Source: Prevotellaceae bacterium
GTDB taxonomy: Bacteria; Bacteroidota; Bacteroidia; Bacteroidales; Paludibacteraceae
Reading direction: 5' to 3'
DNA length: 46,229 nucleotides
NCBI GenBank assembly: GCA_031271465.1
Contig: JAISVR010000003.1
Coordinates: 1-46,229 of the forward strand
The notes under the pieces were generated by a model, which was not told where the DNA came from, ran no database searches, and saw nothing but the letters and a program-made list of their open reading frames with translations. A program made the translations under genes and the position numbers. Below, piece after piece: positions 25,059 to 34,300 of the stretch. The stretch's first letter is position 1. Each line of letters opens with the position of its first letter.

Positions 25059-26039
25059 TTATTCTCTTGCGGAATAATACCGCATAAATTGCACCCGCTC
25101 GTAAATCGACCGGTCGGCAATATTGGAATAGCTGAGCTTGCCGCGAATTTCGTTGAGCGAATAATAACCTTGTTTTTTCAACCAGTGTTCCATACCGGTA
25201 AGCGTTTCGGGAATAATACGACTGCCTTTTTGGTATATCGCGCTACACATTTGTACCGCTTGGGCTCCTGCGAGAATAGCTTTCAAGGCGTATTCCCAAC
25301 CATAAACACCGGCAGATGAAGCAATATCAACATGCTTCACCCGTCCGGAAACAAGAGCTGTCCAGCGCAAAGTGTCGGCAAATTCGGCAGGCGAACTAAA
25401 TACTTCGCCTTGTTTCACTTTCAGCGTTTCAAGATCAATATCGGGCTGATAATAGCGATTGAACAGCGTAATGCCGCGCGCACCGGCAGCCGCAAGCCGC
25501 TCGGAAAAACTTACTAAATTGGTATATTGCCGCCCTATTTTTACCGCCACGGGAATGTTTACCGTTCCTACCACACGACGCACAATTTCCACCTGCTCCT
25601 GCTCTGCCGCATTGCTGTCGCCGTCTTTATCGGTGTTCAGCATAAACAGATTCAATTCAATGGCATCGGCACCCGCCAATTCTATTTGCCGCGCAAAATT
25701 TTCCCATTCGCCTGCTTTGCGACAGTTTATACTCGCTATCACAGGCAAGGCGGTTTTTCGTTTTGCACCGGTTACAAGTTGCAGATAATCCGTCACATTT
25801 TTTGCCTGCACAAAATTTTTGATATAGTCGGCAGCTTCGGTATAATCGCCTTTTGCCTGCAACAGTTCTTCACTGTTTTGCATAATTTGTTCTTCAAAGA
25901 GCGATTTCAATACTACCGCTCCTACTCCGGCTCGTTCCAAGTCTTTTATTTTCTCTATCGAACCCGTTAAGCCCGAACTGCTTGCTACAATGGGATTATT
26001 GAGTTTCAAACCCAAATAAGTTGTTGAAAAAGTTTTCAT
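25059..26039 (-). CDS. Dihydroorotate dehydrogenase-like FMN oxidoreductase
   Basis: A 326-residue TIM-barrel protein of the DHOD/dihydropyrimidine dehydrogenase superfamily. The N-terminus TTYLGLKLNNPIVASSSGLT is typical of the class 1 barrel; ALPVIASINC, AIELNLFMLNTD, IPVAVKIG, GARGITLFNRY and IASSAGVYG mark successive strands and flavin-contacting loops. The usual N-x-S-C-P-N substrate segment is replaced by NLFMLNTD, so the protein probably does not act as the cell's main PyrD. Bacteroidota genomes usually carry such a DHOD-like paralogue beside the true pyrD. The electron partner and substrate are unknown. It is monocistronic; the terminator stem touches its stop codon. Confidence 0.85.
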   Translation of the reverse strand: MKTFSTTYLGLKLNNPIVASSSGLTGSIEKIKDLERAGVGAVVLKSLFEEQIMQNSEELLQAKGDYTEAADYIKNFVQAKNVTDYLQLVTGAKRKTALPVIASINCRKAGEWENFARQIELAGADAIELNLFMLNTDKDGDSNAAEQEQVEIVRRVVGTVNIPVAVKIGRQYTNLVSFSERLAAAGARGITLFNRYYQPDIDLETLKVKQGEVFSSPAEFADTLRWTALVSGRVKHVDIASSAGVYGWEYALKAILAGAQAVQMCSAIYQKGSRIIPETLTGMEHWLKKQGYYSLNEIRGKLSYSNIADRSIYERVQFMRYYSARE

Positions 26040-26089
26040 AATATAGTCGGTTTTTAAATTATTATTTTTATCTCCGTTTAGCCGTACTC

Positions 26090-26182
26090 ATCATTGCGTT
26101 AAGCGTATTCGTCATTGCGAGGGAGGAAGCAATCCGGGAGTAGCATTGTTTTGGAACTTGCTTCGTCGTAACTTCTCGCAAC
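26090..26182. repeat. CATTGCGAGG-type palindrome, diverged
   Basis: CGTCATTGCGAGGGAGGAAG with AGCAATCC, a 30-bp centre, then GCTTCGTCGTAACTTCTCGC. It sits 50 bp upstream of the DHOD-like start codon. Confidence 0.7.
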
Positions 26183-26264
26183 GAATATGCAAAAATAGAC
26201 TTTTTAATCAATGTTTTTTTAGTTTCTTATTCTTTTTTTAAATAAAGACTTTAATATCTAAATT

Positions 26265-26501
26265 ATGCTTATCCGCAAAACTATCCAACTATATTTTTAC
26301 ACTGCTCCGCAGCTTATTTATTGTGATAATTATTGACTGCAAAGATTTATGCTGCGCGCAGCTATCCTGTTTTGTAATAAAGGCAGCGTGCCGTAAAGAT
26401 TTGTAGGAATTGAAATAACATTACATATTCAGGTACATAGCTCTGCAACAGCGTTCAGCGAAGCTAAATATTGCTTTTGGAGTAATATTGCGGATAAGCA
26501 T
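26265..26501. repeat. 237-bp element with ATGCTTATCCGCAA terminal inverted repeats
   Basis: Begins ATGCTTATCCGCAA (26265-26278) and ends TTGCGGATAAGCAT (26488-26501), a perfect 14-bp terminal inverted repeat. Inside are small palindromes (GCTGCGCGCAGC, GGCAGCGTGCCG). An inverted partial copy is at 6335-6514. No coding capacity; it looks like a MITE. It fills most of the 560-bp gene-free space before the CASDH gene. Confidence 0.75.
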
Positions 26502-26564
26502 ATTAATTAAAGATACAGGGAGCAAAGGAATTGAAGACAGAAAAGGTTTTTACAAAAAAAAGAT

Positions 26565-26572
26565 TATTTTTG
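26565..26572 (+). promoter_or_regulatory. Candidate -7 box of the CASDH promoter
   Basis: TATTTTTG (TAnnTTTG) 27 bp before the ATG at 26599. The -33 element is not obvious. Confidence 0.4.
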
Positions 26573-26598
26573 CGCTTTAAATTATTAAAACAAAACTC

Positions 26599-27801
26599 AT
26601 GGGAAAAATACTTCAAATCGGTGCCGGCGGCGTAGGCACGGTGGTAGCTCACAAATTGGCACAAAATGCCGATGTTTTCAGCGAAATTGTACTGGCAAGC
26701 CGCACGATTTCGAAATGTGAAGCGATTGTAGCCGAGGTGAAACGCCGTACGGGTGTAACAATAAAAACCGCGCAGGTCGATGCCGACAGCGTAGAAGACT
26801 TGGTTAAGCTTTTCCGAGCCGAAAAACCCGAACTGGTAATAAATGTTGCGCTTCCTTATCAGGATTTAACTATTATGGACGCTTGCCTCGAATGCGGCGT
26901 GAATTACCTCGATACAGCCAATTACGAACCGAAAGACGAAGCAAAATTTGAATATTCGTGGCAATGGGCATACCGTGAAAAATTTGAAAAAGCAGGTTTG
27001 ACCGCCATTCTCGGTTGCGGCTTCGACCCGGGTGTTACAAGCGTGTTTACGGCTTATGCTGCCAAGCATTATTTCGACGAAATTCATTACTTAGATATTG
27101 TTGATTGCAACGCGGGCAATCACGGCAAAGCGTTTGCCACCAATTTCAACCCGGAAATCAACATCCGTGAGGTTTCACAACGCGGCAAATACTGGGAAAA
27201 CGGCGCGTGGGTAGAAACCAATCCGCACGAAATTCACAAGCCCCTCACCTACCCCGAAATCGGGCAACGCGAGTCGTATGTAATTTACCACGAGGAATTG
27301 GAGTCGCTGGTAAAAAATTTCCCGACAATTAAACGCGCTCGCTTTTGGATGACTTTCGGACAGGAATACCTCACACATCTGCGTGTGATACAAAACATCG
27401 GCATGGCGCGCATCGACGAGGTGGACTATAACGGAGTAAAAATTGTACCGATACAGTTCCTTAAAGCCGTGCTCCCCGACCCGGGCGACCTGGGCGAAAA
27501 CTATACCGGAGAAACATCTATCGGTTGTCGTATTCGCGGCGTGAAGAACAGCAAGGAAAAGACTTATTATGTATACAATAACTGTAAACATCAGGATGCT
27601 TTTGCCGAAACCGGCGCACAGGGCGTAAGCTACACTACGGGCGTGCCTGCCATGATTGGCGCCATGATGTTTATGAAAGGTATTTGGCGCAAAGCAGGTG
27701 TATACAATGTGGAAGAATTTAACCCCGACCCGTTTATGGAAGAACTCAACCGGCATGGTTTACCCTGGCACGAAGTATTCGACGGCGATTTGGAAGTATA
27801 A
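26599..27801 (+). CDS. Carboxynorspermidine/carboxyspermidine dehydrogenase
   Basis: A 400-residue member of the saccharopine dehydrogenase family. The N-terminal Rossmann fold has GAGGVGTVVAHKLAQ (about 8-22), with the ASRT segment at the end of strand 2. Then come the domain pieces INVALPYQDLTIMDACLECG, NYLDTANYEP, GCGFDPGVTSVF and YTTGVPAMIGAMMF. The enzyme (CASDH, also called LYS1-like) condenses a diamine with aspartate semialdehyde and reduces the product with NADPH, giving carboxynorspermidine or, from putrescine, carboxyspermidine. The partner decarboxylase NspC is encoded 1.5 kb downstream on the same strand, which strongly supports this over saccharopine dehydrogenase. In Bacteroidota the product is normally spermidine. 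The enzyme is cytosolic. Confidence 0.9.
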   Translation: MGKILQIGAGGVGTVVAHKLAQNADVFSEIVLASRTISKCEAIVAEVKRRTGVTIKTAQVDADSVEDLVKLFRAEKPELVINVALPYQDLTIMDACLECGVNYLDTANYEPKDEAKFEYSWQWAYREKFEKAGLTAILGCGFDPGVTSVFTAYAAKHYFDEIHYLDIVDCNAGNHGKAFATNFNPEINIREVSQRGKYWENGAWVETNPHEIHKPLTYPEIGQRESYVIYHEELESLVKNFPTIKRARFWMTFGQEYLTHLRVIQNIGMARIDEVDYNGVKIVPIQFLKAVLPDPGDLGENYTGETSIGCRIRGVKNSKEKTYYVYNNCKHQDAFAETGAQGVSYTTGVPAMIGAMMFMKGIWRKAGVYNVEEFNPDPFMEELNRHGLPWHEVFDGDLEV

Positions 27802-27898
27802 TTTAATTCATAAATTATGGAAACCGGGGAAACCGGGTGAAATACCTGTTCGAACACGCTTTTGTTGCCCATTACATTTAAACTACTAAATAAACTCT

Positions 27899-28858
27899 AT
27901 GAAAAAAATCATTCTCGCAACAGCATTATTCTGTGCCCTGTCTGTTTTCGGACAATCGGAAATCAACGAAAACGAAATTAAGAAGAATATCGCTTCGCAG
28001 GCATTGAATATCTTTACCGACCAAGCCTGCGAATGTATGGACAGTATTTCGGTGTCAAACAAAAATATGGCAGATGTGTCGCAAGAAATTTCGCGCTGTA
28101 TAGATAGTGTTGTAATTGGCTTCCAAATGACAGACAAATTACTCTCGATCGATACCACCAAACAAGAGGATATAACCATGGAAATCAATGCCGATCCCAA
28201 TTCTACCGAATACCGCAGCTACTACCACCGGATAGAAAATATTCTACTCGCCGATTGCGCGGCTCTGCAACGATTGATGGGAACTTCGAATCGCGAAAGT
28301 GAATTTTCGTATTCTTCAAATTCGCAAGCTTTGAACGAATACAACGAAGGAATGGAATTTCTGGAAAAACAAGACTACAAAGCTGCCGTGAAACATTTTG
28401 AAAAAGCAGTGAAGATAGATGAAAAATTTGCGTTTGCCTGGGATAACATCGGCATGTGTTACCGGCGCATGGACAAATACGACAAGGCAATTGAATCTTA
28501 CAACAAATCGCTTTCCATCGACCCAAAAGGCGAAATGCCGTTGGTAAATTTGCCCGTTGTATACGAATTGCAAAAAGATTATGCTAAAGCTCTTGATGCC
28601 TACCTGAAGCTGCAAAAAATCTATCCCCTAAACACGGAAGGGTTTTATGGTGCCGGACGAATTCTTTTCCTGATGGAAAAATACGAAGAAGCTTTGCCGC
28701 AAATGTGCACGGCGTTTCTGCTGTATGTAAAACAAAAATCGCCTTATCGCGCCGATGCGGAAAAAATTATCGGCTTGATTTATCAAAAAATGAAAGAGCA
28801 GGGCAAAGAAAACGAGTTCCGTAAAATAATGAACGACAGCAAAATTAATTTTGAGTAA
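27899..28858 (+). CDS. Secreted TPR-repeat protein
   Basis: A 319-residue protein with signal peptide (1-19, ending VFGQ). A helical N-terminal half (about 20-135) contains four Cys, including CECMDS, and could form disulfides in the periplasm. The C-terminal half (about 140-300) has four or more TPR units, e.g. ALNEYNEGMEFLEKQDYKAA, AFAWDNIGMCYRRMDKYDKA and EGFYGAGRILFLMEKYEEAL. TPRs usually mediate protein-protein contacts. It lies between the two polyamine genes with a 97-bp gap upstream and 11 bp before the TonB-domain gene, so it is probably in one transcript with the latter. Confidence 0.85.
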   Translation: MKKIILATALFCALSVFGQSEINENEIKKNIASQALNIFTDQACECMDSISVSNKNMADVSQEISRCIDSVVIGFQMTDKLLSIDTTKQEDITMEINADPNSTEYRSYYHRIENILLADCAALQRLMGTSNRESEFSYSSNSQALNEYNEGMEFLEKQDYKAAVKHFEKAVKIDEKFAFAWDNIGMCYRRMDKYDKAIESYNKSLSIDPKGEMPLVNLPVVYELQKDYAKALDAYLKLQKIYPLNTEGFYGAGRILFLMEKYEEALPQMCTAFLLYVKQKSPYRADAEKIIGLIYQKMKEQGKENEFRKIMNDSKINFE

Positions 28859-28869
28859 TTGATAAACCG

Positions 28870-29300
28870 ATGAAAAAATTACTAACAATAGCGCTACTAC
28901 TCTTATCATGCAATATAGTGTTTGCGCAAAAAGATGTAATAATAAGTGAAGATATTTCCCCAAAGGCAACGACCAACGACACTACAATTTATCTTGTACC
29001 CGATATAATGGCTCAGTTCCCCGGAGGCAATGCTGCCATGTATAGTTGGCTTAGCAACAATGTGCATTATCCGGAACCGGCACGCGATTCGGGAATTCAA
29101 GGACGAGTTCTTGTCCAATTTATAGTGGAAAAAGACGGTTCGCTTAGCAATCTGGAAATTTTAAGAGGTATTGAGGAACTCGACACAGAAGCTTTGCGAT
29201 TGGTAAAAATGATGCCTGAATGGATACCTGCACGGCTCAACGGAAAGATTTTACGCAGTCAAGTCATACTTCCCATTACATTTAAACTTGCAAAAACTAA

Positions 29301-29304
<4 letters not shown>
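28870..29304 (+). CDS. Secreted TonB C-terminal-domain protein
   Basis: A 144-residue protein: signal peptide (1-20, ending VFAQ), a short linker, the AQFPGGNAAMYSWLSNNVHYPE motif common to Bacteroidota TonB-like proteins, then the TonB C-terminal domain (GIQGRVLVQFIVEKDGSLSN, LDTEALRLVKMMPEWIPAR). There is no membrane anchor or Pro-rich periplasm-spanning region, so it is not a full TonB; such short forms may dock to outer-membrane receptors or other partners. Its stop overlaps the nspC start in ATGA (29301-29304), indicating translational coupling with that gene. A related gene, now decayed, lies at 23872-24238. Confidence 0.88.
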
Positions 29305-30506
<1,202 letters not shown>

Positions 30507-30525
30507 TTTTTTTTATCTTTTAATT

Positions 30526-30555
30526 TTTGCAGATAAAAAAAATATGCTACATTTG
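30526..30555 (+). promoter_or_regulatory. Promoter of the tRNA-Gly/Leu/Leu cluster
   Basis: TTTG at 30526-30529, an 18-bp spacer, TACATTTG at 30548-30555, then tRNA-Gly at 30567. The spacing equals that before tRNA-Ser. The short leader of about 5 nt suggests one promoter for the cluster. Confidence 0.65.
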
Positions 30556-30566
30556 CACCCGCAATC

Positions 30567-30639
<73 letters not shown>

Positions 30640-30707
30640 CAAAAAGAAAAAATGGCGGTTGAATATGCCGCCTTTTTCTTTCGCTCTCAGAAAAAATAAA
30701 AAAGCGC

Positions 30708-30791
30708 GCCCAAGTGGTGGAATTGGTAGACACGCTAGTTTCAGGGACTAGTGGCTGCAAGGCTGTGCAGGTTCGAGTCCTGTCTTGGGTA
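30708..30791 (+). tRNA. tRNA-Leu(CAG)
   Basis: An 84-nt class II tRNA. Acceptor GCCCAAG pairs with CTTGGGT (terminal G-U); anticodon stem-loop CTAGTTTCAGGGACTAG with anticodon CAG; variable arm TGGCTGCAAGGCTGT; T arm GCAGGTTCGAGTCCTGT. CCA is not encoded. Confidence 0.95.
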
Positions 30792-30861
30792 CTCTTTATT
30801 TAGAGTATAATTTTTGGAGTATCGTTTTTTCTAAACTCTGAAATTTAAGTGTCTGAAAAAA

Positions 30862-30945
30862 GCGCAGGTGGTGAAATTGGTATACACGCTACTTTGAGGG
30901 GGTAGTGCCGGTTACGGCGTGTGAGTTCGAGTCTCATCCTGCGCA
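30862..30945 (+). tRNA. tRNA-Leu(GAG)
   Basis: An 84-nt class II tRNA. Acceptor GCGCAGG pairs with CCTGCGC; anticodon stem-loop CTACTTTGAGGGGGTAG with anticodon GAG; variable arm TGCCGGTTACGGCGT; T arm GTGAGTTCGAGTCTCAT. CCA is not encoded. Confidence 0.95.
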
Positions 30946-30968
30946 CAAATATTTTTTAATTTATTATA

Positions 30969-31009
30969 GAAAAAATCTTGTCGAAACAAAATTCGACAAG
31001 ATTTTTTTT
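30969..31009 (+). terminator. Terminator of the tRNA cluster
   Basis: AAAATCTTGTCGAA pairs with TTCGACAAGATTTT, with a short loop and a run of eight or more T after the stem. Confidence 0.9.
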
Positions 31010-31058
31010 ATTGATGATTGAATGAAACGAGTCCGATTCATTCAATCATCAATCATAC

Positions 31059-31140
31059 CGTCATCGCGGGCTTGACCCGTAATCCCCTATAAATGAACGG
31101 GAAACATTTATGCGATTGCGGGTCAAGCCCGCAATGACGA
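31059..31140. repeat. GCGGGCTTGACCC-type palindromic repeat
   Basis: Left arm CGTCATCGCGGGCTTGACCC, a 30-bp centre, right arm GGGTCAAGCCCGCAATGACG. Same family as the copy inside nspC at 30195-30261. Its edges (CGTCAT.../...ATGACG) equal those of the CATTGCGAGG family. Confidence 0.85.
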
Positions 31141-31237
31141 CCTTTTTAGCCCCCCCTTATAAGATGGTACGCGCTTATCCCTTATATCGCGTTATAGTAC
31201 GATGCAATACAAATCCTTATGTTATTCCTGCATCGAA

Positions 31238-31265
31238 GTAGAGACGGGGTGCGCCTCGTCTCTAC
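31238..31265. repeat. 28-bp GTAGAGACG palindrome
   Basis: GTAGAGACG and CGTCTCTAC are perfect inverted arms around GGGTGCGCCT. Such palindromes recur in many genomes; only one copy is seen here. Confidence 0.6.
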
Positions 31266-31287
31266 GAAAGCATCATCTACACAAAAG

Positions 31288-31323
31288 AAAAAAGGCTTGC
31301 CCATAGTTGGGCAAGCCTTTTTT
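31288..31323. terminator. Terminator of the 1468-residue gene
   Basis: AAAAAGGCTTGCCCA pairs with TGGGCAAGCCTTTTTT, with A- and T-runs serving both strands, 40 bp after the minus-strand stop at 31364. Confidence 0.85.
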
Positions 31324-31363
31324 CTTTTTTTATCGTTAATTATTAACGATTCATAATCGATAC

Positions 31364-34300
31364 TTATTTCACAAGCACTTTCACGGCTTTTTCGTTGATA
31401 ATTACAATGGCTACACCGGCAGGAGCAGGAATGCTGCTCAAGGCTGCGCCTTTGTATATCAATTGACCGTTTACGGTTGCAATTGTTACAGTTGTACCTT
31501 CGGCAACACCTTCGATGCTGATAGCACCTGTTAAACCAAGCACTTTAACCGAAACGCCTGTTTCGTCGATACCGGTAGTAGCTCGTTCAAGAGCAGCGCG
31601 TGCAATGTCAATTGCTTCCTTCGTGTTATCAACAAGGATTTGGTCGTGGTGAGGCGCATTTCTATTTGCCAACAATGTTTTACCTGCTTCTAAAGCATCT
31701 TCAAGAACTTGCCAGCTTTCCGGAGTATGCTCGCTAGCTAACAATTGTTCTGCTTCGATTTCAGCTATAAGTGCTTCCAAAGCATCATAGTCAATTTCGT
31801 CTCCTACAAGAGTAAGACCATCGATTGCATCTCTAATAGCTTTTGCGGCATCAGCAATTTCTTGTTGCGTAGTTGCATTACCAACTAATGCTTCACCTGC
31901 TACTACCATATCTTCCAGCATTTGCCAAGTTTCAGGAATGTAATCAGCCTCGGTTTTAGTTGTCAATTCGGAATTTCCTTCACCGATTGCGGTTTCCAAG
32001 TCTGTGTAATCGAGTACAGGCGCAACAGGAACAAGTGCACTAATTGCATTTTCGATAGCTGTTACTTGAGCATTAACTTCCGGTTGTGTTGCATCTACAT
32101 CGTTGTAAACATCTTGTGCTGTTGCAATAACAGCAGCCAAACCGGCGTTAATCCAAGATTCAGGTGTATAATCAGCTTCATTTTTCGACTGAGCTTCTAT
32201 AATAGCTGCTTCCAAAGCGGATTTATCTACCGGAACTGCTGTAGTGAAATTCACTTCATTCGATTTATTAGAAGTTGTATTTTTAACGGCAGTTACTGTG
32301 TAAGTATACTCAGTACCGGCTGTCAAATCTTCTGCTGTAAATATCGTTTCAGCTTTATCTACCGATTGTGTAATCACTGTTTTAAGTTTCAGCACTTTTA
32401 CATTTTGTACGATAAATGAACCAGCTCCTGCGCTTTGATTACGGAACTGAATAAATGAAGATTCGTCAATTACAGTAGCATTATCATTATCTACTGCAAC
32501 CGCACCTTCTAACAGTAATTGATACTTTGAGAACGATCCATCAAGTGTTAACGACGGATTTAATATCGGAATAATTCTTCCTCCTCTAAAAGTATTGTCT
32601 GCCACAAACTTATTGTCATTTGTGCCTATGGTTATTCGTGCTCCGGCATTCGTTCCGCCTGGGGCACTTCCCGAAGGAGTAAAGCCAAGTATATCGGAAA
32701 AGTCGTTGCTTGCTGCCAACTCAAATTCAATAATATAAGGTCCATTGGCAGGTGTCAAATCTAAATTTTCAACATTGGAACGATTATTATTATTGATTGT
32801 TTGCGGTGTTGTCCATTGTGTTTCACCGAGTTGTTCCAAAGTAGTAACTTCTACAGTATAGCTGTCTGCACCGGCTACTTCCGACCAAGAGAGTTCGGCT
32901 GTAGTTTCGGTAACTGTTGTAACTTCGTTAGCTACCGGAGTACCCAAAGCAACAGTAATTGTTCCGTTAACAACAGCGTCTTGAACAGTAGCATCGTTTC
33001 CGGTTGCAGTTACGGTATAAGCGTAATCGCCAACATCAGCTGTTGCTGCGATTGTACCCGAGATTGTAACAGTACCTTCAGCGATTTCTACCGTCAAACC
33101 TGTTGCAGTTTCAAAATCAGCTTCTGTACCTGCTTCGCCATACACAAACTCAATGTTTGCATAGTCGGTAGCAACAAGCGCGATGTTTTCGATAGTTTCG
33201 CCAATCAATACATCCTGGTCTTTGTTTTCATCTCCGGTAATTTCGGGAGCTACCGTAGTTGCTACACTTACAGTTACAGTATAATCAACAGCAGGAACTG
33301 TTTCATCTTCTGCCTGTACGGAGAAAATTACTTCGCCATCGCTGAAATCTACATAGGCACCGTTTTTAAACTCTAAACCATCTGCTGTGATTGTTGCATT
33401 AAGAGATGCTTCGAGCGTAACTGCCAAAGGATTTACAATGTCTGTGCCGAAAGGCAACATTACCTCGATAGTTTTAGCGTCTTCATCGATTGTACCTTCA
33501 GTTTCGCCGATAAAGAATTCGGTAATTTTTGCTTCGGTATTTTTTGCAGCAGCGATGCCCATCAGGTAATCGCAAGCGTTTTTGATAACGAGCAAACCAT
33601 CGTCTGTGAAGTTTTCAGCTGCTGCCGAAAGAGCAATCATCATATATTTTTCTACGCCGGAGATGTCCTCCAAAATAGCTACATTACCTGCATCGCCAGA
33701 GCCATTGATGGCTATATTATTAACATTTTGCACACCTGTTGCGTAGCGAATAACTCCATTTGCGTTAGCCATGGTTACTCTATTGCCATCAGTAATAGTT
33801 ACACCTGTGAAAATTTGGTGATTTTCAAAACCCGAATTGATTAACACAGAAACTTTATCCAATTCTCCATCGTTATTCTGACCTGCACCTGCCGGCCAAG
33901 CACTATTCGCTTTGCCATATTGGTGTGATTTCATATTCAATATAGGCACTTGTCCGATATATGAACCCATTACTCCTACGGCAGTAGTTTGATTATTTTG
34001 AGAAGGAACAGCTTCATGAAGTATAATCAAGTCATAATTTGCCGCAATAATTCCCTCCATCTGTGCAGTAGTATTCGGGTCTGTTATGTTTATTACAGTA
34101 ACATTATAATTGGCGTCTAACATAGGGAATATTTTACCTGCTCCGGCAGGAGCTGCTGCTGCATTGTACAGCAAGGCTACTTCCATCGCATTCGGGTCTT
34201 TCACAGTAAGAGTACCCGATGCACTTATAGCTGCATCTTCGTAACCGATAAGAGCAGTTGTAGTTACTGTGTAGTTAAGAATTGTTGGGTAAGTAGCTTG

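Noticed and set aside
26599-27801. Saccharopine dehydrogenase (lysine metabolism)
   Set aside because: Same fold, but the pairing with nspC and the sequence blocks favour carboxynorspermidine dehydrogenase.
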